DNA of 64,000 nt from CAWBRT01 sp963696525 (GTDB taxonomy: Bacteria > Acidobacteriota > Terriglobia > Terriglobales > Acidobacteriaceae). Each line of letters opens with the position of its first letter. The stretch's first letter is position 1. The stretch is taken from positions 372,001 through 436,000 of the forward strand of contig CAVOKO010000012.1 in assembly GCA_963696525.1 (NCBI GenBank). The letters are read 5' to 3'. Under the pieces are notes generated by a model. It searched no databases. It was given only the letters and a program-made list of their open reading frames with translations, and had not been told where the DNA came from. This document shows positions 26,648 to 35,192 of this stretch, in pieces. The translations under genes and the position numbers were made by a program.

Positions 26648-27457
26648 TTGAAGTTTGATGATAAATACCAACACGAACTCAGACTTAGCCCCGATCTCAA
26701 GCTGCCGAGGTGTCCCGTTATCGGCTGTGAAGAGCCGCCTTTCTATTCGCTTCCCAAAGCCCCTGGTTTTTTCTGTAAAGCCCATGCCCAGATGCTCACC
26801 CGCATGGCAGCGAAACGTGACTACGAGGACTTCGTTGCTTGGTTGCGTGAAAACGGCAATTTGGGGGAACCTGTCTTTTCAAATACTTTCGACATCGAGG
26901 GAAGGCGATGCGGTATTCCTGAGTGCGGGGCAGATGGTAACAGCTCGGGAATAAACTTCGAAACATATAAGAAGGGCAATGTGTGGCTGTGCAAGAACCA
27001 CGCGCCCGCCGTGCAGCATGTAGTCGACAAGGGCAACGGAGAGCGTATTCTTCGCGAACTGCAAAATATCAAAATTGAAGCGGAATCTGAATTCCGCAGA
27101 TTCGAGCGGTCAGCGGATTCATCGGTGACGCGTGCTGGCGAAGTACATCGAGTGCTTGACGAATTGGCGAAAATCAGACCCTTGATGAAGCCTAGCGCTG
27201 ATTATGACAGTGTGAAGACGCAGTTTCCGGACTCGGTGACTTTTAAGGTGTGTGATGCTCACCCAGAATTGAGGCTAAAGCTGGAGAACATTGCAGGACA
27301 TCAGCAGCGCGTCATGTTTGCCATAGAGATTGTCGCTGCCAACTACGGGCGTAAGTACAACACCGTCGAGAAGGATTGGAAAAACCACAAACCACGCAAA
27401 GAGAAGCCCCAGCCGGCTACCGGCCGACCACCGGCCACCAGAAAAGCTCCCAAATAA
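26648..27457 (+). CDS. Hypothetical protein with paired zinc-binding cysteines
   Basis: 269 residues from a TTG at 26648. Two short modules each have Cys pairs and aromatic residues: RCPVIGCEEPPFYSLPKAPGFFCKAHAQML (residues about 21-50) and RRCGIPECGADG...VWLCKNHAPAV (about 86-126). Each looks like a small C-x4/5-C...C-x2-H zinc knuckle. The middle is helical (VVDKGNGERILRELQNIKIEAESEFRRFE) and the C-terminus is a basic, Pro-rich tail (KPRKEKPQPATGRPPATRKAPK). I do not recognise the family. It follows the restriction fragment by 36 bases and could be part of that system or of the element. Confidence 0.65.
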   Translation: MKFDDKYQHELRLSPDLKLPRCPVIGCEEPPFYSLPKAPGFFCKAHAQMLTRMAAKRDYEDFVAWLRENGNLGEPVFSNTFDIEGRRCGIPECGADGNSSGINFETYKKGNVWLCKNHAPAVQHVVDKGNGERILRELQNIKIEAESEFRRFERSADSSVTRAGEVHRVLDELAKIRPLMKPSADYDSVKTQFPDSVTFKVCDAHPELRLKLENIAGHQQRVMFAIEIVAANYGRKYNTVEKDWKNHKPRKEKPQPATGRPPATRKAPK

Positions 27458-27568
27458 CTACTCTACCCTCCGAAGTACCCGAATATACCCTCCAAAATAC
27501 CCGCTGAAATACCCGTTTTTCTTGCCTCAGACTTAAGCTCGATAACAACTGAATCGGACGGTAACAAC

Positions 27569-27808
27569 ATGCTCGTGCGGCTAAAGATTGCTCTTCTTCG
27601 GCGCGGAATCTCTCAGGTGGAACTTGCGCGTGCGATAGGCAGGACGCCAGCACACGTCTCCCGCCTAATTCGCGGTCACGTGAGATTGCGTGCGCGTGAC
27701 CGGCGACGGATTGCCCTCTTCCTCGGTGTCGCCGAGCGCGCCATTTTTCCTTGTAAGGCGCGCCAGAAGAAGCGTAGCGCCGAGATGCCCACTGGGAGCA
27801 AAAGATGA
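27569..27808 (+). CDS. XRE-family helix-turn-helix regulator
   Basis: 79 residues. The first 55 form a compact Cro/CI-type helix-turn-helix: LKIALLRRGISQVELARAIGRTPAHVSRLIRGHVRLRARDRRRIALFLGV. The usual SQ-ELA--IG----HVSR-I-G order is easy to see. A basic tail follows. It overlaps the next gene by 4 bases (ATGA), so it is likely co-transcribed with the replication-initiator-like gene and may repress the element's promoter. AT-rich DNA at 27460-27540 just upstream is a plausible promoter area. Confidence 0.85.
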   Translation: MLVRLKIALLRRGISQVELARAIGRTPAHVSRLIRGHVRLRARDRRRIALFLGVAERAIFPCKARQKKRSAEMPTGSKR

Positions 27809-28620
27809 GCTGGGTGGCTTGTGCTTACGTCAAGAAACTGCGATTTGCGCCGAACGGTGAGGAGATCACCAAGGATGAGAAGTTGGTACTACTGCATCTC
27901 GCAGATTGCCACAACGAGGAGAAGGGGCTTGCCTGGCCGTCTGTTCCGACCATCGCGGAAGACTGCCGAATTTGCAAACGCAAGGTGCAGTACATCCTGC
28001 ATGACCTTGCACGCAATGGCGTGATCTCCATAATTCGTCCGGAGAAAAATGGACGCGGACGGTATCTGTCTTATCGCTTCCCCGAGTTGGACGCCCGGCA
28101 GGAAAAAGATGCACAGCACGCACCTTTTGCTCCCGAATCCCAAAAGATACCCGAAACATGCAAGAAAAACCCTGGAAAGGTGCAGCAAAGGTGCATGAAA
28201 GATGCACGATCGCGTTCCGCAATAAAGGAAGAACTTAGAACAGAGAACGAAAGAACAGTAGAACATCACACGCCTGACGGCGCGATAACTACTGACGGTC
28301 GAAAGTTGGCGTTCCAAGTCTGGCTTGCCACAAAGGAACGGCTCAAAAGCATCTTGCCTGAGCGTGAATGGCAGTTGTGGGTCAGGCCAGCGTACCTTTG
28401 CAACCTGCTCAGCGGATACCATCTGCTGATTGCATTGCCGCCGTCGAATGCGATCATCCGCGCGGCGAAGGAGCGGCAGGCAATGCTGCGGAACTTGCTT
28501 GCCGAGAGCGGCTACAACGCAAGCTTCACAAAATATCCGGACGCCTACGAACTCGGACGGTTGCAGACAGAGTTCCCGGAATTTTACGCAGGCATGTTTG
28601 GCATCCACAAAAGGGGATAG
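27805..28620 (+). CDS. Replication-initiator-like protein: winged helix plus DnaA domain I-like region
   Basis: 271 residues. Residues about 1-95 form a helix-turn-helix of the type found in phage and plasmid replication proteins (DEKLVLLHLADCHNEEKGLAWPSVPTIAEDCRICKRKVQYILHDLARNGVISII). After a charged linker, residues about 180-235 (AFQVWLATKERLKSILPEREWQLWVRPAYLCNLLSGYHLLIALPPSNAIIRAA) resemble DnaA N-terminal domain I (W...L...l....f..W..p.......l.l..P......i). No ATPase motif is present. The pair suggests a protein that binds origin DNA and recruits host helicase. Role inferred from domains and position between a regulator and an integrase. Confidence 0.7.
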   Translation: MSWVACAYVKKLRFAPNGEEITKDEKLVLLHLADCHNEEKGLAWPSVPTIAEDCRICKRKVQYILHDLARNGVISIIRPEKNGRGRYLSYRFPELDARQEKDAQHAPFAPESQKIPETCKKNPGKVQQRCMKDARSRSAIKEELRTENERTVEHHTPDGAITTDGRKLAFQVWLATKERLKSILPEREWQLWVRPAYLCNLLSGYHLLIALPPSNAIIRAAKERQAMLRNLLAESGYNASFTKYPDAYELGRLQTEFPEFYAGMFGIHKRG

Positions 28621-28622
28621 AA

Positions 28623-28880
28623 ATGGCGACGGAATACCTACGGCCATCTCAATTCGAGTTTATCGACTGCCCCGAACTTGCGGCGCGGTGGAAGTTGCCG
28701 GTTTCGTGGATACGTGAACAGGTGCGGTCTCGTTCTGATGATCCGATTCCGCACGTTCGCTTCGGCAAGTACGTCCGCTTTCGATGGGGCAGCCCCGAGC
28801 TTGAGGAATGGGCGAAACGGCGTATCATTACGGCCAGCAACAGGAAAGCGGGACGGATTCTCGGAAAGGAAATCCATTGA
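28623..28880 (+). CDS. AlpA-like excisionase/DNA-binding protein
   Basis: 85 residues from ATG 28623, two bases after the upstream stop. The sequence LAARWKLPVSWIREQVRSRSDDPIPHVRFGKYVRFRWGSPELEEWAKRR is the MerR-like winged helix of AlpA/excisionase proteins (L-A--W-VP--WI-E-VR...P--R-GKY-RF----LE-W). It overlaps the integrase start, the normal arrangement for an excisionase-integrase pair. It likely directs excision or regulates the element. Confidence 0.82.
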   Translation: MATEYLRPSQFEFIDCPELAARWKLPVSWIREQVRSRSDDPIPHVRFGKYVRFRWGSPELEEWAKRRIITASNRKAGRILGKEIH

Positions 28881-30040
28881 AGAGAACCCGCCACCAAAAA
28901 GGCTATTTGTACAAAAAAGGCAACCTCTGGCTGTTGAGGTTCTACGACAATCAGGAATTGCCGGACGGAACAATTACCCGCGTGCAGAAGGCGCACAAAT
29001 TGGTCGAAGCTACCGGCGAGTATCGCACGAAGGCAGCGGCCCGCAAGTTGGCCGAGGAGTTTCTCACGCCTCTGAATGACAGCAGAACGACGCCGCAGAG
29101 CGTGATGTCACTCGCGCGGTTTGTGGAAGGCAGATACCTGCCTTTTGTGGAAATGCACAAGCGGACCAGCACTTACCACGGCTACCGCAACGTGTGGAAA
29201 GGCTACTTGCAGCCGCATGGCGGAATCGCTCTCCGCGATTTCAGAACTGCGGATGTTGAGCGCATTCTGGAGACGATTGCCCAGGCAAACGACTTGACGA
29301 GCACGACCTTGCAACACATCAAGGCGTTTTTGTCGGGAGTCTTTCGCTATGCGAAGCGGCAGGGCGTTATTCACTCCGAAAACCCGGTGCGCGATACCGT
29401 TCTGCCGAAGGCGAGGCCAGCGGAGGACACTTACGCCTATTCGCTGGAGGACATCACGCGGATGCTGCACGTTCTGCCGGAGCCTGCGGCAACAATTGTT
29501 GCTGCGGCTTCGTTTACGGGAGCACGCAAAGGCGAACTGCGCGGTTTCCGCTGGGAAGACTATGACGGCGATCAAATCCACATTTCGCAGTCGTACTGGC
29601 GAAGCCACCGGCAAGAGCCGAAGACTCGCAAGAGTCGCGCGCCCGTGCCGGTTATCGCACAGCTTGCCGAGCGATTGAATCAGCATCGGGAGCTATAGGG
29701 AAATCCGAGCAGCGGTCTGATATTCCAAAGCCCTGCAAGGAAACCTATGAATCTTGATGCTCTCGCAAGCGATGTGATCCGGCCAGCTTTGCAGAAGGCT
29801 GAAATCCAATGGCACGGCTGGCACGCCTTCAGGCGCGGCTTGGCAACGAATCTGCATCGGCTTGGAGTGACGGACGAAACGATTCAGCGCATACTCCGAC
29901 ACTCCACGGTTGCGGTTACGCAGAACTGCTACATCAAGACTGCGGACGCGGATGCAGTCGCAGCGATGCGTTCGCTTGAAAATGCACCTAATATGCACCT
30001 CGGACGCGCAAAGCGACCGAAGGTGATGTACCAAAATTGA
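28877..30040 (+). pseudogene. Tyrosine integrase interrupted by an in-frame TAG
   Basis: Starts at TTG 28877 inside the end of the excisionase-like gene and runs about 387 codons. Parts in order: an arm-type DNA-binding start (QKGYLYKKGNLWLLRFYD), SAM-like core (RFVEGRYLPFVEMHKRTSTYHGYRNVWKGYL), catalytic Arg in SFTGARKGELRGFRWEDY, then HGWHAFRRGLATNL (H-x2-R) and ILRHSTVAVTQNCYIK (His and Tyr nucleophile). A TAG at 29696-29698 splits it after the first Arg. The frame is unchanged on both sides, so a single substitution explains it. With the stop real, the enzyme lacks HxxR and Tyr and the element cannot excise itself. It ends 46 bases from tRNA-Ser. Confidence 0.88.
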
Positions 30041-30085
30041 AAGGCACGAACGGTAAGTGCTTATGCTGAGGGCAGTTAGAAGTTC

Positions 30086-30178
<93 letters not shown>

Positions 30179-30906
30179 GGCAAGGCGGGAACGCTTACTT
30201 TCGATAGATTACCACATGCCCTTCAATTCTGCTGCTGGCTAACCGCTGGCCATTGCCGTCCCAGGCCATCGACGACCGCCTGCATCCGCTGCACCTGCCG
30301 GCACCGCCGGATCAAAGGCTTTGATGTAGCGGTCCTTGGCGACGTGTGGCTTGGCACGCCGCAGGACGCGTTGCGCGACTTTCTCACTGGTTCCCAACTG
30401 GTTGGGGCCATCTCATTATTCGCTAGTGAGCTTGTTTCATAAAACCGAAGTCAGAGGAGACGGCGAATCCCCACGGGGGCTAAAGCCCGCACTCTTGTTG
30501 GCTCTGGACGACGCGGCTCAAGGCACCCCAGCGAGCAGGGCTCGCCGGGGACCCCGATTAGCTCAGGATGACACCCTCGGAGAAGAGTTTTTCAGCAGCC
30601 TCTGCGACGCCACTCCGATTCGCGACCCGCACCTAGTGTCCAGCCCAGGGCTTCCCGCGAGAAACGAGGGAGAACACCCGATACTTAATGACATATGTGA
30701 GCGATCTAGCTCAGACATAGCTTCTTCAATTCGCTATTCTCACCTTTAATGAGTGTATCGCTGCGGAGAATAACCGCCTACCCTCTCGATGAGGCTCTCG
30801 CACGCGGGTAGTCCTGGCTGACCGAACACCCACATTCAAGATATTGTCGGCCCTGGTTGGGAGATCTGCGTCTGACGACTCGTCGGGCAGAAAAGGATCG
30901 TGACGT
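30179..30906. other. Non-coding stretch with a partial repeat copy
   Basis: About 730 bases between tRNA-Ser and the next gene. It contains the partial interspersed repeat at 30521-30601. The open frames across it have no motif. The part just before 30907 (30860-30906) must hold the ribosome binding site of the next gene, but none is obvious. Confidence 0.5.
30521..30601 (+). repeat. Partial copy of the CAGGCTGCTGAAAAAC-ended repeat
   Basis: This 81-base stretch matches 42615-42691 closely: the CCCCAGCGAG-AGGGCTCGCCGGGGA core, CTCAGGATGACAC (30562-30574) and GTTTTTCAGCAGCC (30587-30600). The other terminal repeat is not found on the left side, so this is an end-plus-core fragment. Confidence 0.8.
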
Positions 30907-31752
30907 ATGGCCACGACATTGGATCGAATCCATGTTGAGGTAACGCGACCTGCTGTGATTTTGGCTTTTTTTCTGCTGCTGGCCGGCGCAGGAGCATGGT
31001 CTCAGAACGATTTGCCAGCGCCTGACGTACTTCAGAGCTTGCGCTTTGCTGGGTTCGGCCCGGTACAGGAACCGCCGCAGGAGTTGCGTGAGACGCAAAG
31101 TTCGCTCCCCGATGCTCCGTCGGCAGTCCCAGCGAAGCAGCGAGAGAGATTTCAGGCGTTTGGGGAGGCAAGATCTTCGCTAATCTTCGATGGCGCCGCC
31201 AGCGCTGCCACGATGACACGCGAACCGCCGGAGCACCTCGCGCCCGGAGTGCCGCGCAGCTCTAGCGCTCTGTACAATGCGCCGATGGTTCAAAAGGAGC
31301 CGGCCGTCTTCCCCGATAGATATCTTTATCCATCGCTGCTGAGGCAAGACCTGCGGTACCACACCTCAACGAGTGACAGCTTTCTGGGTCGTGTCAGCTA
31401 TGCTGCCACCCGCTTCTTTATCACACGCGACAATTCCGGGAGAAGAAAGCTCAACACGTCATACCTACTCGGGACACTCGCCTCAGCGACAGTTTCGAGC
31501 ACGACCTACCGTCTGTATCGGACGAGACCCGTTTCGGGTACTTTTAGCAATTTCGGGTCTGCACAACCGATCTCGGGCACTTTCGGCAATTTCGGATCCT
31601 CCGTCGGCGGCGACACAGGAAGAAACATTTTCCAGCAGTTCTGGCCCCGCATTCAGCAAATACTCGGAGGGCATTCGCTGAAAGTCTTGCCAAGGGTTGG
31701 TGAATCGACTGTCACAGATCCGATGTCGTCCGCTTCGGTTCCACATCGGTAA
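30907..31752 (+). CDS. Secreted/anchored hypothetical protein with SLPDAPSA motif
   Basis: 281 residues. A hydrophobic segment at about 15-32 (AVILAFFLLLAGAGAWSQ) is a signal peptide or anchor. SLPDAPSA at about residues 66-73 is a short motif I associate with many exported Acidobacteriota proteins. Toward the end there is an internal repeat: PVSGTFSNFGSAQ then PISGTFGNFGSSVGG. The middle has a helix-rich part (FPDRYLYPSLLRQDLRYHTS, FLGRVSYAATRFFITRDNSG). No enzyme motif is seen. Function unknown; location probably envelope. Confidence 0.72.
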   Translation: MATTLDRIHVEVTRPAVILAFFLLLAGAGAWSQNDLPAPDVLQSLRFAGFGPVQEPPQELRETQSSLPDAPSAVPAKQRERFQAFGEARSSLIFDGAASAATMTREPPEHLAPGVPRSSSALYNAPMVQKEPAVFPDRYLYPSLLRQDLRYHTSTSDSFLGRVSYAATRFFITRDNSGRRKLNTSYLLGTLASATVSSTTYRLYRTRPVSGTFSNFGSAQPISGTFGNFGSSVGGDTGRNIFQQFWPRIQQILGGHSLKVLPRVGESTVTDPMSSASVPHR

Positions 31753-32052
31753 GGTAGCAGTGTGCCCACGAGCCGCCAGACCGGTCCGGTTAATATGCTT
31801 GCTCTTACATCAAAGGCATCCACGCAGGACTAGCATTACACGGAGAAACCGCTTTACAGACGCCGCCGATCCTATGAGCCAAGGCCAACGCCAATTTCCG
31901 GGTACGCGTGTTTCCCAACCTCCAATAAAATAAACGGTCAGCTCACGCTTTTGGGAACGCCCTCCGATTGGTACTGGAGAAGCGGGCCACTCAGGACTGC
32001 GTTACACTAACGATCCACTTGGTATAGAATTCCGTGCATCTGAGCAGGAGAC
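31753..32052. other. Intergenic stretch, no gene recognised
   Basis: About 300 bases between two plus-strand genes. GAGCAGGAGACATG at the 3' end includes a Shine-Dalgarno for the next gene. No other feature stands out. Confidence 0.45.
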
Positions 32053-32508
32053 ATGGCGAAAACGATTACACCACGAACTTTCGACGAAGCGGTGAAATGG
32101 CTGCGCTCCCACGATTTTCAGCTCCTGGAGGCTCCTGGCACCGCGAATCGCATTTTTCTCAAAAAGTACAAATGCTCCGCCGCCATCGAAAAGACACAGG
32201 ATGGTGGCGTAAGAATCTTCGCTTATCCCGGAAACCTCATCAACGGTGAGATAGCCAAGCTGGTCGATCGCGGCTACCAGAAATTTCTGAAAACCTCCAA
32301 GTCGGAGATTCCGGCCACCGCCGACCACTTGAAGGCTCTGCATAGCTTCAGCGAGGAATTGAAAGAAGCCATCGGGACTACGAGCCTCTACAACGAATCG
32401 CTCGGGTCGGTGAGCGAAGCGTATACCTACGATCGCGTCAAAGACCGCGACTTGCCCGACTCCTCCCGGCCCAAGCGTCCTTGGCAACGGAAGCGAGCAT
32501 CCTCCTAG
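32053..32508 (+). CDS. Conserved hypothetical protein
   Basis: 151 residues, cytoplasmic by appearance. MAKTITPRTFDEAVKWLRSHDFQLLEAPGTANRIFLKKYKCSAAIEK, then a beta-type GGVRIFAYPGNLINGEIAKLVDRGYQKFLKT, a helical segment and a basic end. The start has a good ribosome binding site (CAGGAGAC). I do not recognise the family. Confidence 0.72.
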   Translation: MAKTITPRTFDEAVKWLRSHDFQLLEAPGTANRIFLKKYKCSAAIEKTQDGGVRIFAYPGNLINGEIAKLVDRGYQKFLKTSKSEIPATADHLKALHSFSEELKEAIGTTSLYNESLGSVSEAYTYDRVKDRDLPDSSRPKRPWQRKRASS

Positions 32509-32785
32509 AAGGCTGGACTCGCGTTCCCGCCGGCTCGCTCCTCTCGAAGTAATTTCTATTGCGGTGAAATTGGACCGGTGTCAAAAGTCATTTCCGGCGC
32601 TCTGCGTCGTTAGTCCACGCGTTGAACCGCGAAGCTATGCGCGCGAAGACCACTGGCATGGGTTCAGCTTTTTCGCAGTCAATTCGAAGTAAAAAACACC
32701 GCACGCGTGTGCTTTCCGCGAGATCTTCTTGCTTGAATGAAGTTGTCCACTTGAAACTTGCCACCGAAAACTTGAAACTTCTCTT
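32509..32785. other. Intergenic stretch with CTTGAAACTT repeats
   Basis: About 280 bases. At 32753-32785 the words ACTTGAAACTTG and AACTTGAAACTTC occur close together just before thiE; similar words occur at 51166-51192 before selB. No gene is visible, and no thiamine riboswitch was recognised. Confidence 0.45.
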
Positions 32786-33496
32786 GTGCTGCTCTATTAC
32801 ATCACCGACCGCAAGCAGTTTCCGGGCGCCAGCGTCGAGCGTCGGGCACAACTTCTCGACCGCATCGCCCAGGCCGCCGAGGCTGGAGTTGATTGGATTC
32901 AGTTACGCGAAAAAGATCTTGTCGCCCGCGCGCTCGCGCAGTTGGCCGAGGAAGCGTTGCGAAGAATCGAGCCCCACCGTGACCGCACCAGGCTGTTGCT
33001 CAACTCGCGAGTTGATATTGCGCTGGCGGTCGGCGCCGGTGGGGTACACCTCGCATCCGACGACCTCGCCGCCAGCCAGGCACGCATGATCGCCGGAAAG
33101 GCCGGCGCAAGCCAGCTCGAGACTCGAAATTTTTTGATCGGCGTCTCATGCCACGCGGCTTCCGAAGTGCAACTCGCGGCCGGGCACGGAGCCGACTTCG
33201 CGGTGCTAGCGCCGATCTTCGAAAAAATCCTCGCTGCGCCGGCAATGACCTCGGCGGCGCAAGAAGCTGGCGGTGGATTCAGGCTGCCGGGCATCGGATG
33301 CGATGCCATTATCGAGGCCAAACGCGGTGCAAGCATGCCGATATTGGCCTTGGGTGGCGTGAACCTTTCGAATGCCGCTTCATGCCTGGCGGCGGGAGCG
33401 GCCGGAGTGGCCGCGATCCGTCTGTTTCAACAAGGCGATCTGGCGGAAACAGTACGCCGCCTGCGCAGCTTGGAGAAGTTACTGGCGCGGATTTAG
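32786..33496 (+). CDS. thiE: Thiamine-phosphate synthase (ThiE/TenI family)
   Basis: 236 residues with a TIM-barrel order typical of ThiE: YYITDRKQFPG, AGVDWIQLREKDL, RTRLLLNSRVDIALAVGAGGVHLASDDL, FLIGVSCHAASEVQLAAGHGADFAVLAPIFEK, PILALGGVNLSNAASCLAAGAAGVAAIRLFQ. ThiE couples hydroxymethylpyrimidine diphosphate with the thiazole phosphate to give thiamine phosphate. It stands alone, without other thi genes, so the TenI-like branch (aromatising aminotransferase-like role) cannot be excluded. A possible start is ATG or TTG at 32786; the ribosome binding site is weak. Confidence 0.85.
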   Translation: MLLYYITDRKQFPGASVERRAQLLDRIAQAAEAGVDWIQLREKDLVARALAQLAEEALRRIEPHRDRTRLLLNSRVDIALAVGAGGVHLASDDLAASQARMIAGKAGASQLETRNFLIGVSCHAASEVQLAAGHGADFAVLAPIFEKILAAPAMTSAAQEAGGGFRLPGIGCDAIIEAKRGASMPILALGGVNLSNAASCLAAGAAGVAAIRLFQQGDLAETVRRLRSLEKLLARI

Positions 33497-33527
33497 ATCA
33501 AATTTCCACATCCCGTGAAACTGGCTG

Positions 33528-33875
33528 TTACACCCCCCGCGGAGTCAGCCAGCGCAACAGAAGTTGCAGAATCGCCAGCAAAAGCGCGCCCCAGAATGCC
33601 GGCCTGACCCCCTGCACACTGAATCCGCTGACGAAGTGAGAGGTAAACAGCAACATCAGGGCGTTGATGACCAGCAGGAACACCCCGAAAGTGAGGATCG
33701 TGAGCGGAAAGGTGATGATCTTCAAGAACAGGCCCAGCGTGGCGTTTACCACCCCAATGACCAGCGCCGCTACCAGGGCGGGAATAAAGCCGCGCACGAT
33801 GAATCCCGGAACGATATGTGACACCGCCAGCAGCAGCAATGCGCTGATGATCCAGTGAATCAGCATTCGAGTCAT
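33528..33875 (-). CDS. Four-helix membrane protein, phage holin superfamily IV-like
   Basis: 115 residues from ATG 33875. Four hydrophobic helices cover most of the length: LIHWIISALLLLAVSHIVPGF, FIPALVAALVIGVVNATLGLFL, TFPLTILTFGVFLLVINALMLLF and PAFWGALLLAILQLLLRWL. The pattern (VVNATLG...ITFPLTILTFG--LLVINA-ML) is that of the chromosomal Phage_holin_4_2 family, not a lysis gene of a prophage. Function is unknown. Confidence 0.88.
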   Translation of the reverse strand: MTRMLIHWIISALLLLAVSHIVPGFIVRGFIPALVAALVIGVVNATLGLFLKIITFPLTILTFGVFLLVINALMLLFTSHFVSGFSVQGVRPAFWGALLLAILQLLLRWLTPRGV

Positions 33876-33988
33876 ATTTTTATGCCGGCAGTCCAGCCCG
33901 AAGGCTGAATCGTCCGCCTTTCTCAACAAGCCACCAGCGGGCTTATTAGGGACCTCGCCCCGGCCTACGACCTGCTTTGATGCCGAAC

Positions 33989-34447
33989 CTACCCTAAGTT
34001 GGTATCCGCTTTGCGCTCAGACTGGCTGGCGCTCCCTGGCGGACTCTGCGATTTTTCACCGCGCGGCTTTTCACCGAGTCCGGATCTTTGCTGCTCGGCC
34101 CGCTGTATGCGCTGGCGCCGCAACAGTCGCTCGCCGGCGATCAGGGCGTGCAGATCGTATCCGTAGGGCCCTATGCCGCGAAACTTACGCTCGTCGAACA
34201 AGCGCATGATGCCGCAATCATTGCAAACCTGGTAGGAAAAATCGCCGTGTTCGTCTTCCGCTCGGACGGGCCAACTCATATTGCGGTGCCAGCAGCCGCG
34301 CATTACGAATGCCGCAGCCGAGGCCAATCCCGCCAGCCCGATCCCCAAGGGAAAAATCCAGTGTACGCGGCGGCGCTTGCGAACCGCTTCCTCCGGGCTG
34401 CCTTGTGGAACTTTGGTCTGGCTCTCCCCCTCATCGGGACTTTTCAT
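33989..34447 (-). CDS. Hypothetical single-pass membrane protein
   Basis: About 152 residues from ATG 34447. An acidic/basic N-terminus is followed by one membrane helix (HWIFPLGIGLAGLASAAAFVM) and a soluble part with CNDCG, GIGPYGYDLHALIAGERLLRRQRIQRAEQQ and a polar tail. CNDCG may bind metal. It follows DoxX on the same strand by 25 bases and is likely co-transcribed. Confidence 0.65.
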   Translation of the reverse strand: MKSPDEGESQTKVPQGSPEEAVRKRRRVHWIFPLGIGLAGLASAAAFVMRGCWHRNMSWPVRAEDEHGDFSYQVCNDCGIMRLFDERKFRGIGPYGYDLHALIAGERLLRRQRIQRAEQQRSGLGEKPRGEKSQSPPGSASQSERKADTNLG

Positions 34448-34472
34448 ATCTACCTCTAACTGCGTCCTTGCC

Positions 34473-34910
34473 TTACGGCTTGTCGCTGCCGGGCCTGCAG
34501 AGCAGCTTATCCAGCGCACAGCAATTATCGTCGAGGTTCGCCAGCGCCAGATAGAGCGCGATGACGTAGATCATCTGGATCGATACCGTAACCCAGTCGC
34601 TGCGCATAGAGGTTCCGAACATCAGCACGGCCATCAACAGGCCGGCAATCGCCAGCGCCCAACGGGTGAATAGTCCGAGCAGGATCAGCACACCCAGGAT
34701 CAGCTCAACATAAGGCAGCACGAACAAAAAGGCATGGACAACACCGGGCGGCAGGAGCGTACCGGTAAATGCTTTGGTGGTGCCGGAAGCAAAGCCTTCG
34801 ACGCCGCCGCCAAGCATGCGGGCCAGGCCGTGAAACAAGAAATTGGTTCCCAGCGCCAGCCGGAAGACCACATAAGCCAGAGTGCGATTGGAACAAGAGC
34901 AACATTTCAT
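34473..34910 (-). CDS. DoxX family membrane protein
   Basis: 145 residues from ATG 34910. Four membrane helices in the DoxX arrangement: VVFRLALGTNFLFHGLARMLGG, VVHAFLFVLPYVELILGVLILLGLFTRWALAIAGLLMAVLMFGTS and SIQMIYVIALYLAL. RLALG--FL-HG-AR and LPYVE-ILG-LLLLGL-TR are family words. It has Cys residues at both ends (KCCSC; NCCALDKLLC). DoxX proteins associate with respiratory or thiol-redox enzymes in some bacteria; the substrate here is unknown. Confidence 0.88.
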   Translation of the reverse strand: MKCCSCSNRTLAYVVFRLALGTNFLFHGLARMLGGGVEGFASGTTKAFTGTLLPPGVVHAFLFVLPYVELILGVLILLGLFTRWALAIAGLLMAVLMFGTSMRSDWVTVSIQMIYVIALYLALANLDDNCCALDKLLCRPGSDKP

Positions 34911-35192
34911 GGTGTGCTTTCTCGACAGCGTTCGGAATGGGACTGCACCTACTTCAGCTAATCGATTGTGCCACAAATGTTATCAAGGCAGGAATAATCG
35001 CGCCACTCGGCTTGCAGCAGAATTCAGGCGCGCACCTAACAGCGCGGCGCCAAACTGAACGACCCAATTGGGGGCATACGCTATTCGGCCCGCCCAATTT
35101 TTGACCTGTTGTCGCTGCCCGGCAAGATCAATCGCGCAGTACGAGGAGAATTTAATCGAAATCCTGAGCGCGGCTAGGCATGAATGATTTGT
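34911..35192. other. Intergenic stretch
   Basis: About 280 bases between two minus-strand genes. Promoter elements for the DoxX operon would be near 34911-35000 but are not distinct. Nothing else recognised. Confidence 0.4.

Noticed and set aside
32509..32785. Thiamine riboswitch before thiE
   Set aside because: No conserved TPP-riboswitch words such as CUGAGA were found.
33528..33875. Holin-like protein as a prophage sign
   Set aside because: The family is common as a chromosomal membrane protein and no other phage genes are adjacent.
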